DNA of 64,000 nucleotides from Microbulbifer bruguierae (GCF_029869925.1 NZ_CP118605.1:2242501-2306500); one strand, 5' to 3'. Counted from the first letter of the stretch, positions 27,489-38,082 are shown. Made by a program: numbers and translations. Notes: generated by a model from the letters alone, not told the origin.

Positions 27489-29360
27489 ATGACTGTGAAG
27501 AAATCCGGCCTGTGTGCAAAAAATAGCGCCACCTTGCCCAGCGTACTGGCCATGCTGTGCATCACCCTGCTCGCAGCCCTCACCCTTGCGCCGAGCCAGA
27601 GCCGGGCACAGATCCCAGGCCTGGACGCCAACTCCGGTGGCGGCCTTGCCGGTCTCGCGGGCAACCAGCAGGACTTCCTGCCGGTGGATCAGGCGTACCG
27701 GCTGGACTTCCTGTTTACGGATGACGGCGCCAGTGCATTATTCCAGATCGCACCTGAATACTACCTGTACCGTGACAAGCTCGCCCTGTACCTGGTGGAT
27801 GGCGATAGCAAAAAATCACTGCCGCTGACACTGGAGCAGGGCGAGGTAATCTGGGATGACTATTTCGAAAAAGAAACCGAGGTCTACCGCTGGCAACTGG
27901 AGATGCCACTGGCGCTGCCCACCAGTGGTAACGCCCAGATCCAGATTCACTACCAGGGTTGCGCCGACGCCGGCCTCTGCTATCCACCCCAGACCCGCCA
28001 TTTCAACCTCAACCTGGCGCAGCGCAGCGCCGAGCCCACTGAACCCAGCCCCCGCGCACCCGGCACATTCGCCTCACCTGCCGACGGCGCCTCCAAAAGC
28101 ATGTTCCGCCCCACCGGCAGCGCCGGTATTGGCGGCCTGCTGCTGGCCATTGCCCTGGCCTTTGGCGGCGGCCTGATACTCAATCTGATGCCGTGCGTGT
28201 TTCCGGTCCTGTCGATCAAAGCCCTGGCCATTACCCAGGGCGGCGACCGCCCTGCACTCCACGGCTGGGCTTACACCGCCGGCGTGGTTGCTACATTCGT
28301 TCTGATCGCTGCCGTCATGCTGGCCCTGCGCGGCGCCGGCGAGTCGGTGGGCTGGGGCTTCCAGCTGCAATCACCGGTGGTCGTCACCTTGCTGATCTAC
28401 CTGTTTTTCGCCATGGGCCTCAGTCTCTCCGGGCTGACCGAGCTCGGCGGTCGCCTGATGGGACTCGGTGCCGGCAGTCAGCAAAAAGGACTCGGCGGCT
28501 CCTTCAGCACCGGCGCGCTCGCCACTGTAGTTGCCAGCCCCTGCACCGCCCCCATGATGGGATCCGCCCTCGGCTTTGCGGTCACCCAATCGGCTCCGGT
28601 AGCACTGGCGGTATTTGCCGCACTGGGTGCCGGCATGGCCGCGCCCTTCCTGCTGCTTACTCATATTCCTGCACTTGCCCGGCGCCTGCCGCGCCCGGGC
28701 CCCTGGATGGAAACCCTTAAACAACTGCTGGCTTTCCCCATGTACCTCACCGCGGTGTGGCTGCTGTGGGTTCTGGGGCGGCAGGCTGGCAGCGACAGTG
28801 TCGCGCTGGTGGTTGCCGGCGCCGTGGCGATCGCGTTCGCCCTCTGGATCTGGCCGCGTCCGCACGCGACGCCCGTCTCCGGCCGCCGGGCACGGGGCGC
28901 AATTGCCATAACCGCAATCGCCGCTGCCGCGCTGGTACTTCCGAATCTGAGCAGCGACCGTCAGCTGACACAGTCCCTCAATAGTGGTTACTGGCAAACC
29001 TACTCGCCGGAAGCACTGCAAACCGCGCGCAGCGAGGGGCGACCGGTACTGATTAACATGACAGCGGCCTGGTGTATCACTTGCCTCGCCAATGAAAAAA
29101 TTGTGCTTTCCAGCGATGCGGTCAGCACCGCGGTCAGCGATCTGGGAATCACCGCACTGAAAGGCGACTGGACCAACCAGGATCCGCAAATAACCGAATT
29201 GCTGTCCCGCTACGGCCGCTCCAGTGTCCCGCTGTACCTGTTGTACCCGGCAGGCGGTGGCGAGCCGCAGATTCTTCCGCAGATCCTCACCCGTGACGGC
29301 CTGCTCGCGGCAATGCACGGCGCTGCAGGCCGCGAGGCCCTGGCCGGAGAAGAGTCCTGA
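27489..29360 (+). CDS. dsbD: Thiol:disulfide interchange protein DsbD
   Basis: Transfers electrons from cytoplasmic thioredoxin to periplasmic DsbC, CcmG and other proteins. The N-terminal domain has C158 and C164 (GCADAGLCYPP), the membrane domain has C236 (NLMPCVFPV) and C352 (SPCTAPMMG), and the C-terminal thioredoxin domain has CITC at 529-532. The start is the ATG at 27489. A TTG six bases before it is less likely. The gene begins the dsbD-aroQ-accB-accC order seen in pseudomonads. Confidence 0.97.
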   Translation: MTVKKSGLCAKNSATLPSVLAMLCITLLAALTLAPSQSRAQIPGLDANSGGGLAGLAGNQQDFLPVDQAYRLDFLFTDDGASALFQIAPEYYLYRDKLALYLVDGDSKKSLPLTLEQGEVIWDDYFEKETEVYRWQLEMPLALPTSGNAQIQIHYQGCADAGLCYPPQTRHFNLNLAQRSAEPTEPSPRAPGTFASPADGASKSMFRPTGSAGIGGLLLAIALAFGGGLILNLMPCVFPVLSIKALAITQGGDRPALHGWAYTAGVVATFVLIAAVMLALRGAGESVGWGFQLQSPVVVTLLIYLFFAMGLSLSGLTELGGRLMGLGAGSQQKGLGGSFSTGALATVVASPCTAPMMGSALGFAVTQSAPVALAVFAALGAGMAAPFLLLTHIPALARRLPRPGPWMETLKQLLAFPMYLTAVWLLWVLGRQAGSDSVALVVAGAVAIAFALWIWPRPHATPVSGRRARGAIAITAIAAAALVLPNLSSDRQLTQSLNSGYWQTYSPEALQTARSEGRPVLINMTAAWCITCLANEKIVLSSDAVSTAVSDLGITALKGDWTNQDPQITELLSRYGRSSVPLYLLYPAGGGEPQILPQILTRDGLLAAMHGAAGREALAGEES

Positions 29361-29662
29361 CCGCCGCCGCGCTCACCCCACTCAACAACTGCCTGTAACC
29401 ACTCCGGCGAATGGCCTTTGTGGCCATTCCAACGGGCGAACCCGCCAACAGCAACGAAACTTTGCGCTAAACTGGTCGGGAATTTCGGCGAACTGCGCAC
29501 AACTTCTCTATTTACAACTTTGAGGCATGGACAAGGGGTCACTTTTGCGGCAAACTCGCGACCAATTTCAGCATTTCCGCTGGTTGACGCTGTTTGCCAG
29601 CAAGATGCATGACTTTTTACCGATTTTAGTCACAGTTTCGCGCGTTTTTTCTGAGGCACAGA
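29361..29662. other. Intergenic region between dsbD and aroQ
   Basis: About 300 bp with no supportable gene. It contains a short inverted repeat GAATGGCC (29409-29416 with 29422-29429) without a T-run, which could be a weak dsbD terminator. The rest probably holds the promoter of the aroQ-accBC genes. The last about 100 bp are AT-richer. I see no defined regulatory site. Confidence 0.4.
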
Positions 29663-30097
29663 ATGGCTGAACTGCTCCTGCTTCACGGCCCCAATCTGAA
29701 CCTGCTGGGCATTCGCGAGCCGCACATCTACGGCTCCACCACCCTCGCCCAGATCAACGATGCCGCACGCACCCAGTGCGCGGCCGCCGACTGTGGTTTC
29801 GACTGTTTTCAGAGCAACAGCGAGGCGGAACTGGTAGAACGCATCCACCGGGCCTTCGCCGACAAAGTGGACTTCATCGTTATCAACCCCGCTGCCTTTA
29901 CTCACACCAGTGTTGCCCTGCGCGATGCCCTGGCAGGGGTTGCGATACCGTTTATCGAGGTCCACCTCTCCAATCCCCACGCCCGCGAAACCTTTCGCCA
30001 CCACTCCTATCTGTCGGATTTGGCCAAAGGGGTTATCTGCGGACTTGGAGCGCACAGCTACGAACTGGCGGTGGCGGCGGCGCTGAAACAACTTTGA
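29663..30097 (+). CDS. aroQ: Type II 3-dehydroquinate dehydratase
   Basis: Third step of the shikimate pathway: dehydration of 3-dehydroquinate. The protein has 144 residues and forms a dodecamer in the family. All hallmark segments are present: [19 protein letters not shown] with the catalytic tyrosine and arginine, [17 protein letters not shown], the HLSNPHARE segment and GLGAHSY with the C-terminal catalytic histidine region. It precedes accB by 67 bp, the conserved pseudomonad arrangement. Confidence 0.97.
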   Translation: MAELLLLHGPNLNLLGIREPHIYGSTTLAQINDAARTQCAAADCGFDCFQSNSEAELVERIHRAFADKVDFIVINPAAFTHTSVALRDALAGVAIPFIEVHLSNPHARETFRHHSYLSDLAKGVICGLGAHSYELAVAAALKQL

Positions 30098-30164
30098 ATC
30101 AAATTTTCAATTGCCGGTTGCGTACCGGCGACCCTGTATACACGCGATCGAGAGTGACACTGTT

Positions 30165-30635
30165 ATGGATATCCGCAAAATTAAAAAACTGATTGAGCTG
30201 CTCGAAGAGTCCGATATCGGCGAGCTGGAAATCAAAGAAGGGGAAGAGTCCGTGCGCATCAGCCGTGGCGTGGGTGGCGCGTCCATCCAGATGCCACAGA
30301 TGTTCCCAATGGCGGCACCGATGGCCCCGGTAGCTGCACCGGCTCCGGCGCCTGCGGCCGCACCGGCGGAGCCCCAGGGGGAATCCGTACCAGCGCTCAC
30401 CGGCCACCCGGTAAAATCCCCGATGGTAGGTACTTTCTACGCGGCCCCGAGCCCCGATGCTGAGCCGTTTGTGAAAGTCGGCCAGCAGGTGAAGGCAGGC
30501 GACGTTATTTGCATCGTTGAAGCGATGAAGATGATGAACCAGATCGAGGCCGACAAATCCGGCACCATCGCCTCCATCCTGGTGGAAGACGGTCAACCGG
30601 TAGAGTACGACCAGCCGCTCGTCACCATTTCCTGA
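30165..30635 (+). CDS. accB: Biotin carboxyl carrier protein of acetyl-CoA carboxylase
   Basis: Carries the biotin that moves carboxylate between AccC and AccAD in malonyl-CoA formation. The start at 30165 ([16 protein letters not shown]) matches homologues. The open frame extends 54 bp upstream without similarity. A typical N-terminal helical segment, an alanine/proline-rich linker (about 62-88) and a C-terminal lipoyl-type domain follow. Biotin is attached at the lysine of EAMKMMN. Only 16 bp separate it from accC. Confidence 0.98.
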   Translation: MDIRKIKKLIELLEESDIGELEIKEGEESVRISRGVGGASIQMPQMFPMAAPMAPVAAPAPAPAAAPAEPQGESVPALTGHPVKSPMVGTFYAAPSPDAEPFVKVGQQVKAGDVICIVEAMKMMNQIEADKSGTIASILVEDGQPVEYDQPLVTIS

Positions 30636-30651
30636 GCGGGGGTGCTTGCGC

Positions 30652-31995
30652 ATGTTTGAAAAAATACTGATCGCCAATCGCGGCGAAATTGCCCTGCGTG
30701 TACTGCGCGCATGTAAAGAGATGGGTATCTCCACCGTTGCGGTGCACTCCCAGATTGACCGCGACTTGAAACACGTACGCCTGGCGGACGAGGCCGTATG
30801 CATCGGCCCCAATCCATCACCAAAGAGCTACCTCAATATCCCGGCGATTATCGCCGCGATGGAAATCACCGATTCGGTCGCAGTGCACCCGGGTTACGGC
30901 TTTCTGGCGGAGAACGCCGATTTTGCCGAACAGGTACAGAAGAGCGGCTTTACCTTTATCGGCCCGGATGCCGATGTGATCCGCTTGATGGGAGACAAGG
31001 TGTCTGCCATTGCCGCAATGAAGAAGGCTGGGGTACCCACGGTACCCGGCTCCGACGGTCCACTGCCCGCTGACGGCGACAAATGCCTGGAAATCGCGCG
31101 CAAGATCGGTTTCCCGGTAATCATCAAGGCAGCTGCTGGCGGCGGTGGACGCGGTATGCGCGTGGTTCACAGTGAAGGCGCGCTGCTCAACTCCATTTCT
31201 GTGACCAAGTCCGAGGCCGGTGCAGCCTTCGGCGACAGCACCGTGTACATGGAAAAGTTCCTGCAGAATCCGCGTCACGTGGAAATCCAGGTGATGTCCG
31301 ACGGCCAGGGCAATGCGGTGCACTTCGGCGATCGCGACTGCTCCCTCCAGCGCCGCCACCAGAAAGTACTCGAAGAAGCTCCGGCCCCGGGCATTCCGGA
31401 CAAGGTGCGCAAGGAAGTACAGGACTCCTGTGTGCAGGCCTGTATCGACATCGGCTATCGCGGTGCCGGGACCTTCGAGTTCCTGTATGAAGATGAACGC
31501 TTCTACTTTATTGAGATGAACACCCGTATCCAGGTGGAACATCCGGTCTCCGAAATGGTGACGGGTGTGGACCTGATCAAGGAGCAGATTCGCGTCTGCG
31601 CGGGCGAGAAGCTGTCGTTCAAACAGGAAGACATCAAAATCACCGGCCACTCCTTCGAGTGCCGGATCAACGCGGAAGACCCGAAGACTTTCTTCCCCAG
31701 CCCTGGCAAAGTGGAATCCTTCCATGCTCCCGGTGGTCTCGGTGTGCGGGTGGACTCCCACCTCTACTCTGGCTACACGGTACCGGCCAACTACGATTCC
31801 ATGATTGCCAAGATCATCACCCACGCCGAAGACCGTGAAACCGCGCTTGCGCGCATGCGCGTTGCCCTGAGCGAGATGATCATCACCGGGATCAAGACCA
31901 ATATCCCGCTGCAGGAGCAGCTGGTGCGGGACGAGGCCTTTGCCAAAGGTGGGGTGAATATCCACTACCTCGAGAAGAAACTGGGGCTGGAGTAA
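30652..31995 (+). CDS. accC: Biotin carboxylase, acetyl-CoA carboxylase subunit
   Basis: ATP-grasp enzyme that carboxylates biotin on AccB. The protein of 447 residues starts at [14 protein letters not shown] (ATG 30652), not at the TTG two codons earlier. The glycine-rich ATP loop [13 protein letters not shown], the MEKFL segment, [15 protein letters not shown] and [14 protein letters not shown] are all present. It is followed by two hairpin repeats and prmA. Confidence 0.98.
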   Translation: MFEKILIANRGEIALRVLRACKEMGISTVAVHSQIDRDLKHVRLADEAVCIGPNPSPKSYLNIPAIIAAMEITDSVAVHPGYGFLAENADFAEQVQKSGFTFIGPDADVIRLMGDKVSAIAAMKKAGVPTVPGSDGPLPADGDKCLEIARKIGFPVIIKAAAGGGGRGMRVVHSEGALLNSISVTKSEAGAAFGDSTVYMEKFLQNPRHVEIQVMSDGQGNAVHFGDRDCSLQRRHQKVLEEAPAPGIPDKVRKEVQDSCVQACIDIGYRGAGTFEFLYEDERFYFIEMNTRIQVEHPVSEMVTGVDLIKEQIRVCAGEKLSFKQEDIKITGHSFECRINAEDPKTFFPSPGKVESFHAPGGLGVRVDSHLYSGYTVPANYDSMIAKIITHAEDRETALARMRVALSEMIITGIKTNIPLQEQLVRDEAFAKGGVNIHYLEKKLGLE

Positions 31996-32042
31996 CCCTC
32001 GTGCCAGCCCAGCCACAGAACCGACTAAGCAGGTTTTGTGGC

Positions 32043-32154
32043 GGCAAAGCACCAGGCATTCGTTTTTGAAACCGCTGTGAATACATCCCTGTACGCTGCG
32101 TCGCAAACATCCCTGTTTGCGACGCTTTCAAAAACGAATGCCCGGCACTTTGCC
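32043..32154. repeat. Long hairpin element B of a dispersed family
   Basis: Arms of 29 bp (32043-32071 and 32126-32154) match at 26 positions. The 54-bp core holds the reverse complement of CAGGGATGTATTCACAGCGG (shared with element A) and an inner perfect 11-bp inverted repeat (32098-32108 with 32115-32125) around ATCCCT. The element lies just after accC. Confidence 0.8.
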
Positions 32155-32221
32155 TTCTCCCCCGCCTTTCTTACTCTGTTAGCTACCTTCACTACTAGAG
32201 TGCATCGACCTTTCAGATGAA

Positions 32222-32348
32222 GGCTGCGGTACCGGTAAGACCTGGCGAGACCTTCACTGCCAGGGATGGCGATGCAGAGCCCCCATGGATGGGTTAAGGG
32301 GGAGCGCCTAGCTCGTGTCTCGCAAGGTCTTCGGCATCGCAACCGCCA
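32222..32348. repeat. Long hairpin element D of a dispersed family
   Basis: An inner pair AAGACCTGGCGAGA (32237-32250) and TCTCGCAAGGTCTT (32318-32331) pairs at 13 of 14 positions, and imperfect pairing continues outward. The core has CATGGATGGGTTAAGG and CAGGGATGGCGATG, related to the core motif of elements A-C. It ends about 50 bp before the prmA start, so it could affect prmA expression. Confidence 0.65.
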
Positions 32349-32397
32349 CGAACTTCCCAGGTACCCCCAAAGACCACCAATACCCGGACCAAACTAC

Positions 32398-33288
32398 ATG
32401 CCCTGGCTCCAACTACGCATAAACACCAACCGCGAACAGGCAGAAAAAATCGAAAACGCCCTGCTGTTCGCCGGCGCCGTCTCCGTCACCCTGCAGGACA
32501 ATGCCGACCAACCCATTCTCGAACCGGGCCTCGGTGAAACACCCCTGTGGGACGAAACCCTGGTGACCGGCCTGTTCGACGCCGAAATCGATACCAGCGT
32601 CACCGAAGCCAAGGCCGCCTCCTATCTATGTGAGCTGCTGCCCAATGCCCGCTGGGAGCAACTCGAAGACAAGGACTGGGAGCGGGAGTGGATGAGCCAC
32701 TACAAGCCCATCCAGTGCGCAGACAATCTCTGGATCTGCCCCAGCTGGTGCGAGCCACCGGAGCCCCAGGCGGTCAACCTGCTGCTTGACCCCGGCCTCG
32801 CCTTCGGCACCGGCACCCATCCCACCACCTTCCTGTGCCTGCAGTGGCTCGCCAGTGAGCCGGTAACCGGCAAAGCTGCTATCGACTACGGCTGCGGCTC
32901 CGGTATTCTCGGTATCGCCGCACTGCTGCTCGGCGCCCAAAGTGCTCTGGGTACCGATATCGACCCCCAGGCGCTGATCGCCAGCCGTGACAATGCCCAG
33001 CGCAACGGTATAGATCCAGACAGATTCCCGGTTTACCTGCCAGAAAAAACCCCGCCCGCCAGCGAAGCCAGCGCCGACGTCATGCTTGCCAACATCCTCG
33101 CCGGCCCACTGGTGGAGCTGGCCCCGCAACTGATGGAGCGAACCCGCATCGGGGGGCGCATCTGTCTGTCCGGCATACTTTCGAGTCAGGCAGAGAAGGT
33201 GAAAGCGGCTTACAGCCAGTGGGTCGACTTTGACCCGGACGGCGAGAAGGATGGATGGGTGCGTGTGAGCGGCACCCGCTGCCGCTAA
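32398..33288 (+). CDS. prmA: Ribosomal protein L11 methyltransferase
   Basis: SAM-dependent enzyme that trimethylates L11. The start at 32398 (MPWLQLRINTNREQ) matches homologues and gives 296 residues. The open frame upstream comes from the hairpin repeat region. The N-terminal substrate-recognition domain is followed by DPGLAFGTGTHPTT, the SAM motif DYGCGSGILGIAA and ANILAGPLVELAP. It keeps its pseudomonad place between accC and dusB. Confidence 0.96.
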   Translation: MPWLQLRINTNREQAEKIENALLFAGAVSVTLQDNADQPILEPGLGETPLWDETLVTGLFDAEIDTSVTEAKAASYLCELLPNARWEQLEDKDWEREWMSHYKPIQCADNLWICPSWCEPPEPQAVNLLLDPGLAFGTGTHPTTFLCLQWLASEPVTGKAAIDYGCGSGILGIAALLLGAQSALGTDIDPQALIASRDNAQRNGIDPDRFPVYLPEKTPPASEASADVMLANILAGPLVELAPQLMERTRIGGRICLSGILSSQAEKVKAAYSQWVDFDPDGEKDGWVRVSGTRCR

Positions 33289-33371
33289 GCGCCAACCCTG
33301 TGGCCTCGGCACTACGCGCGGGGCCACAGGGCTGATAAACTTTCCCGCCAAAGCAATAATTGTCGAATTCC

Positions 33372-34619
33372 ATGACGCAACTGGTCACTCGCTGTCCCCA
33401 CTGCAGCACTTCATTCCACGTCAGCGAACAGCAATTGCGCGCCGCCCGAGGCGCCGTGCGCTGTGGATCCTGCCTGCAGGTATTCCGCGCCGATGAAAAT
33501 ATCGTGTTCAACGAGGATGACCCACAGCCGGCCAGCAAGAAGGCCATCGACGAGCTACTCGAAGACGACGATTTCCTCATCCACGACGACATAGAACTGG
33601 ACGGTGACGACCTCAGCGACGAAGCGGATGAGCTGCCCCGGGCCAGAAAGGAAAAGGCCGCGGAAAAACCGGCAGAAACTCGCGAACCCCGGCAAAACCC
33701 GCTGATTGACGATGCCTTTGGAGAACATCAGTGGCAGGAAATCGATAGCAGTAGCGACGAGGAGCCACTGAACCTCAAGGACGATATCGAGGCCGCCAGC
33801 GACTCCCCCTGGGCCGAAGAAATCGCCCGCGAAGAATCCAGTGGCATAGATCGAGACCGCGTACGCCCCCGACCAGAGGAAGACCTGTTCGCCGATGATG
33901 ACCTCGACGACGGCCTCGACGCCGTACTGAAACAGGATGAAGACCTCGTTGAGCACGATGGCCCCTCTTTCGCCGCAGACAGCGGATTCGAAAATACCCG
34001 CAACTACACTCCCCCGGACCTGGCAGACGACCATATCGACGCCAGCCAGCGGGACGCTGCCCCCCTGCTACCCCGGGATCAACTGATATCAGCCATTGGC
34101 CCGGCACCACTGGAGGTCAGCTGGCAGCCAAAAACCCACAACCGGATTTCCGGCTGGCTGTGGACTCTCGGGGTCGTGGTGCTCATGCTGGGATTGGCCG
34201 CGCAAACGGCCTATTTCCGCTTCGACTCCCTCAGCAAGCGCGACCCGTGGCGCGATATCTATGCCCGGATTTGCCCCATCGCCGGCTGCACCTTACCCGC
34301 CCAGGTGGACATTGGAGCCATTTACACTTCAAACCTGGTCGTGCGCAGCCATCCACAGACCCCCGGGGCGCTGGCGGTCGAGGCCATACTCCTGAACCGG
34401 GCTCCATTCGATCAGCCCTTCCCGGCGCTACAGCTGCGTTTTACCGACCTGAAAAATGCGCCGGTCGCCAGTCGCCGCTTTACCCCCGGGGACTACCTCA
34501 AGGGCGAGCTCGCGGGACGCAAACTGATGCCCACCGGCAGCCCCGTGCATATAGCCCTCGATATCGTGGACCCGGGCGCCGAGGCGGTGAATTACGAACT
34601 GCGTATCGCACAGCAATAA
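33372..34619 (+). CDS. DUF3426 zinc-ribbon membrane protein
   Basis: Protein of 415 residues from the ATG at 33372. It opens with an MJ0042-type zinc ribbon (CPHC near residue 8 and CGSC near residue 31). A long acidic disordered linker rich in D and E (about 50-240) follows, then one transmembrane helix (about 258-280) and a C-terminal DUF3426 beta domain that would lie in the periplasm. The function is unknown. The position between prmA and dusB is conserved in gammaproteobacteria. Confidence 0.85.
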   Translation: MTQLVTRCPHCSTSFHVSEQQLRAARGAVRCGSCLQVFRADENIVFNEDDPQPASKKAIDELLEDDDFLIHDDIELDGDDLSDEADELPRARKEKAAEKPAETREPRQNPLIDDAFGEHQWQEIDSSSDEEPLNLKDDIEAASDSPWAEEIAREESSGIDRDRVRPRPEEDLFADDDLDDGLDAVLKQDEDLVEHDGPSFAADSGFENTRNYTPPDLADDHIDASQRDAAPLLPRDQLISAIGPAPLEVSWQPKTHNRISGWLWTLGVVVLMLGLAAQTAYFRFDSLSKRDPWRDIYARICPIAGCTLPAQVDIGAIYTSNLVVRSHPQTPGALAVEAILLNRAPFDQPFPALQLRFTDLKNAPVASRRFTPGDYLKGELAGRKLMPTGSPVHIALDIVDPGAEAVNYELRIAQQ

Positions 34620-34794
34620 GAGCTTTCCCGAGAGCCTGGCGCCAATTGCTACAATTTGTTGCACAATCTTCACCCTAAACGGCCAGCCATCGAACAATTT
34701 GCGCGCTTTTTCGCTTTTCCACGGGGCAGGCAGCCGCTATCATAAGCCGCTCTTTTGACACCGAACCCAATACCAATCCCCGCGGGAGGCACCG

Positions 34795-35805
34795 TTGCCC
34801 ACGGCAGTACCCAGCAACTTTGCCATTGGCCCCTACGCGATTGGTGCGCCCGTTATTCTGGCCCCCATGGCCGGGGTGACCGACCGCCCTTTCCGCCAAC
34901 TGTGCCGGGATCTCGGTGCGGGTCTGGTGGTGTCAGAAATGGTCACCTCGGATACCAGCCTGTGGGACAGTCGCAAATCAAAGATGCGCCTGAATCACAG
35001 TGGTGAAGCCGGCCCCATTTCCGTACAGATCGCCGGTGGCGACCCGGGGATGATGGCGGAAGCCGCGCGGGAAAATGTCCGCCGCGGCGCCCAGATCATT
35101 GATATCAACATGGGCTGTCCGGCGAAAAAGGTGTGCAAAAAAGCAGCGGGCTCCGCCCTGCTGCGGGACGAAAAACTGGTCGCCGACATCCTCGAAGCGG
35201 TGGTGCAATCCGTCTCAGTACCAGTGACGCTGAAAATTCGCACTGGCTGGTGTCCGGATTCCCGCAACGGCGTGACGGTGGCCAAACTGGCCGAGGATCT
35301 CGGCATCTCAGCCCTGGCAGTTCACGGACGCACCCGCGCCTGTGGCTACCATGGTCAGGCCGAATTCGATACCATTGCCGAGATTGTGTCTGCGGTAAAG
35401 ATTCCTGTCTTTGCCAACGGCGACATTACCGGCGCTGAAAAGGCCCGCATGGTGTTGGACTACACCGGCGCCTCGGCGGTCATGATTGGCCGTGCGGCTC
35501 AGGGACGTCCATGGATTTTCCGGGAGATCGCCCACTACCTCGCAACGGGGGAGCGGCTACCGGAGCCCTCACTGGAAGAAATCAGGGATATTTTGATCAC
35601 TCACCTGAGTGAATTACACCGTTTCTACGGTGGGGTTATGGGGGTACGTATCGCCCGTAAACATGTGGGTTGGTACGTGAAAACACTCGCCGATGGCGAG
35701 GACTTTCGCAAGACCTTCAACCGACTGGATTGCGCAGAAGCACAACATGCCAGCGTTCGTGAGTGGTTTGAACGCCGAATAACTAGAGGGGCAAAAGCGG
35801 CATGA
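34795..35805 (+). CDS. dusB: tRNA-dihydrouridine synthase B
   Basis: FMN enzyme that reduces uridine in the D-loop of tRNAs. It begins at TTG 34795, supported by a strong GGGAGG five bases upstream. N-terminal [12 protein letters not shown], the catalytic cysteine in [22 protein letters not shown] and NGDI are present. Length is 336 residues. The stop overlaps the fis ATG by four bases (ATGA), so translation of dusB and fis is coupled, as in E. coli. Confidence 0.96.
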   Translation: MPTAVPSNFAIGPYAIGAPVILAPMAGVTDRPFRQLCRDLGAGLVVSEMVTSDTSLWDSRKSKMRLNHSGEAGPISVQIAGGDPGMMAEAARENVRRGAQIIDINMGCPAKKVCKKAAGSALLRDEKLVADILEAVVQSVSVPVTLKIRTGWCPDSRNGVTVAKLAEDLGISALAVHGRTRACGYHGQAEFDTIAEIVSAVKIPVFANGDITGAEKARMVLDYTGASAVMIGRAAQGRPWIFREIAHYLATGERLPEPSLEEIRDILITHLSELHRFYGGVMGVRIARKHVGWYVKTLADGEDFRKTFNRLDCAEAQHASVREWFERRITRGAKAA

Positions 35806-36101
35806 ATAACGAAGCACTGATTCCGGATACCGGCGATGCGGTATCCACCGGGGGCCAGACTCAACTACAACAACCGCAGGCATTACGCGATGCGGTTGAA
35901 CAGGCGATGGAAAACTATTTCCGTCACCTCGACGGTCAGATGGTGACCGACGTGTACGACATGGTGCTGTCCGAGATCGAGGCGCCGATGCTGGAAGTGG
36001 TGATGAAACACACCCGCCACAACCAGACCCGCGCCGCACAGCTGCTGGGCCTCAACCGGGGTACCCTGCGCAAGAAGCTCAAGCGCTACGGTCTGCTGTA
36101 A
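35802..36101 (+). CDS. fis: DNA-binding protein Fis
   Basis: Small nucleoid protein that bends DNA and activates rRNA promoters and site-specific inversion. It is 99 residues long. The C-terminal HTH ([21 protein letters not shown]) is canonical. It overlaps dusB by four bases and ends before a strong hairpin terminator. Confidence 0.97.
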   Translation: MNNEALIPDTGDAVSTGGQTQLQQPQALRDAVEQAMENYFRHLDGQMVTDVYDMVLSEIEAPMLEVVMKHTRHNQTRAAQLLGLNRGTLRKKLKRYGLL

Positions 36102-36148
36102 GGCGGCCCACCGCCTCAGACAGTGACGTCAGGGCGGTAAAAATTCGA

Positions 36149-36190
36149 CGAGGGGGGATGGGCACAGCCCATCCCCCCTCGCTACTTTCT
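36149..36190 (+). terminator. Terminator hairpin after dusB-fis
   Basis: A perfect 14-bp stem (GAGGGGGGATGGGC at 36150-36163 and its complement at 36167-36180) with a 3-base loop is followed by CTACTTTCT, a weak T-run. One more outer pair extends the stem. It lies about 50 bp after the fis stop and should end the operon. Confidence 0.8.
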
Positions 36191-36196
36191 ACTTAC

Positions 36197-36325
36197 GATG
36201 AAATGAATCATCCCTGATTCATTTCATCTTCGCCCGCGAAACCCAGCGCAGATGTGTGAATCTTCTTGGGCTTCGCGGGCTCGCGCCGGCCTTAGGCCGC
36301 GGCGGCACATCCGTGTGCCGCTCTT
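36197..36325. repeat. Further hairpins between fis and purH
   Basis: After the terminator comes a perfect 14-bp stem with loop TCCC (GATGAAATGAATCA at 36197-36210, partner 36215-36228). A longer-range pair CCCGCGAA (36233-36240) with TTCGCGGG (36272-36279) follows, then short GC-rich hairpins (GCCGGCC...GGCCGCGGC and GCGGCAC...GTGCCGC) up to about 36321. Together they nearly fill the region ahead of purH, so they may form a structured purH leader. Confidence 0.7.
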
Positions 36326-36358
36326 GCTTATTTTTTCACTTCAGATGGACGATGCGAT

Positions 36359-37933
36359 ATGACTGACAAGGTGGCCATTCGCCGCGCGCTGATCAGCGTT
36401 TCCGATAAAACCGGCATTGTAGAATTTGCCCGCGAACTCGCCGCCCAGGGCGTGGAGATCCTCTCCACCGGCGGCACCTACCGCCAGCTGGGCGAAGCCG
36501 GTATCCCGGTCGTGGAAGTTTCCGATTACACCGGCTTCCCGGAAATGATGGACGGTCGCGTCAAAACCCTGCACCCGAAAGTGCACGGCGGTATCCTCGG
36601 CCGCCGCGGCCAAGACGATGCGGTGATGGATGAACACGGCATCAAGCCGATCGACATGGTCGTGGTCAACCTCTACCCCTTCAAGGCCACCGTCGCCGAC
36701 CCCAACTGCGACCTGCCCACTGCGATTGAGAACATCGACATCGGCGGCCCCACGATGGTCCGCTCCGCCGCCAAGAACCACAAAGACGTCGCCATCGTGG
36801 TCAACGCCCACAGCTACGACACCGTGATTGAAGAAATGAAAGCCAACGACGGTCAGCTGGGCTACGCAACCCGCTACGACCTGATGGTGCAGGCCTTCGA
36901 GCACACCGCCCAGTACGACGGCATGATCGCCAACCACTTCGGCGCCCGTAACACCGAAAACGTTGCTCGCGAATTCCCCAACACCTTTAACGTACAGTTC
37001 GAAAAAGCCCAGGACATGCGCTACGGCGAGAACCCGCACCAGAAAGCAGCCTTTTACGTGGAAGCCGACGCCGAGGAAGCCTCCGTGTCCACCGCCACCC
37101 AGCTGCAGGGCAAGGAACTCTCCTTCAACAACGTCGCCGACACCGACGCCGCCCTGGAAACCGTAAAACTGTTTGACGAGCCCGCCTGCGTCATCGTCAA
37201 ACACGCCAACCCCTGTGGTGTAGCCGTAGCCGCGGACATCAAGACCGCCTACGAACTGGCCTTCGCCACCGACCCGGAATCCGCGTTCGGCGGCATCATC
37301 GCCTTCAACCGCGAGCTGGATGCCGAAACCGCCCAGCTGATCGTCGACAAGCAGTTCTCCGAAGTGATCATCGCACCCAAGGTTTCCGAAGGTGCAGCGA
37401 AAGCGGTTTCCGCCAAGCAGAACGTGCGCCTGCTGGAGTGCGGCGAATGGGGCAGCGAACGCCCTGCCGCATTTGACTACAAGCGCGTAACCGGCGGCCT
37501 GCTGATCCAGGAAAAAGACAACGGCATGGTTGCCAAGGAAGACCTGAAAGTGGTCACCAAGGTACAGCCGTCCGACGAGCAACTGGACGAACTGCTGTTC
37601 GCCTGGAAAGTTGCCAAGATGGTTAAATCCAACGCCATCATCTACGCCAAAGACGGTCGCACCATCGGTGTTGGCGCCGGCCAGATGAGCCGCGTCAACT
37701 CCGCGCGCATCGCCGCCATCAAGGCCGAACACGCAGGCCTCGAAGTGAAAGGCGCGGTCATGGCCTCTGACGCCTTCTTCCCCTTCCGCGACGGCATCGA
37801 CAACGCCGCCAAAGTGGGCATCAGCGCCGTCATCCAGCCCGGTGGCTCCATGCGCGACGACGAAGTCATCGCCGCGGCCGACGAGCACGGTATGGCGATG
37901 GTGTTTACCGGTATGCGTCACTTCCGTCACTGA
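36359..37933 (+). CDS. purH: Bifunctional AICAR transformylase / IMP cyclohydrolase
   Basis: Last two steps of de novo IMP synthesis. The N-terminal cyclohydrolase domain (about 1-195) begins [16 protein letters not shown] and shows [14 protein letters not shown]. The C-terminal transformylase domain has the active-site [19 protein letters not shown] and the ending TGMRHFRH. At 524 residues the length is normal. It starts at ATG 36359, just after the hairpin-rich leader, and is followed by element C and purD. Confidence 0.98.
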   Translation: MTDKVAIRRALISVSDKTGIVEFARELAAQGVEILSTGGTYRQLGEAGIPVVEVSDYTGFPEMMDGRVKTLHPKVHGGILGRRGQDDAVMDEHGIKPIDMVVVNLYPFKATVADPNCDLPTAIENIDIGGPTMVRSAAKNHKDVAIVVNAHSYDTVIEEMKANDGQLGYATRYDLMVQAFEHTAQYDGMIANHFGARNTENVAREFPNTFNVQFEKAQDMRYGENPHQKAAFYVEADAEEASVSTATQLQGKELSFNNVADTDAALETVKLFDEPACVIVKHANPCGVAVAADIKTAYELAFATDPESAFGGIIAFNRELDAETAQLIVDKQFSEVIIAPKVSEGAAKAVSAKQNVRLLECGEWGSERPAAFDYKRVTGGLLIQEKDNGMVAKEDLKVVTKVQPSDEQLDELLFAWKVAKMVKSNAIIYAKDGRTIGVGAGQMSRVNSARIAAIKAEHAGLEVKGAVMASDAFFPFRDGIDNAAKVGISAVIQPGGSMRDDEVIAAADEHGMAMVFTGMRHFRH

Positions 37934-37982
37934 TCTTTTGCGAAGCTTTCCGGGCACGACTAAGCCCGGATGCGAAGGGTCT

Positions 37983-38082
37983 GGTACCGGAACCCATTCG
38001 CGAGACTGTCGAAAAGAGGGACCTTTTCGACAAGCCCCCAGGGATGGGTTGACGGCGTGTCTCGCGAATGGGTTCCGGTACC
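37983..38082. repeat. Long hairpin element C of a dispersed family
   Basis: Perfect 23-bp arms (37983-38005 and 38060-38082) enclose a 54-bp core. The core has its own inner hairpin (GTCGAAAAG...CTTTTCGAC) and the motif CAGGGATGGGTTGACGGCG, a relative of the core motif in elements A, B and D. The element lies between purH and purD. Confidence 0.8.
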
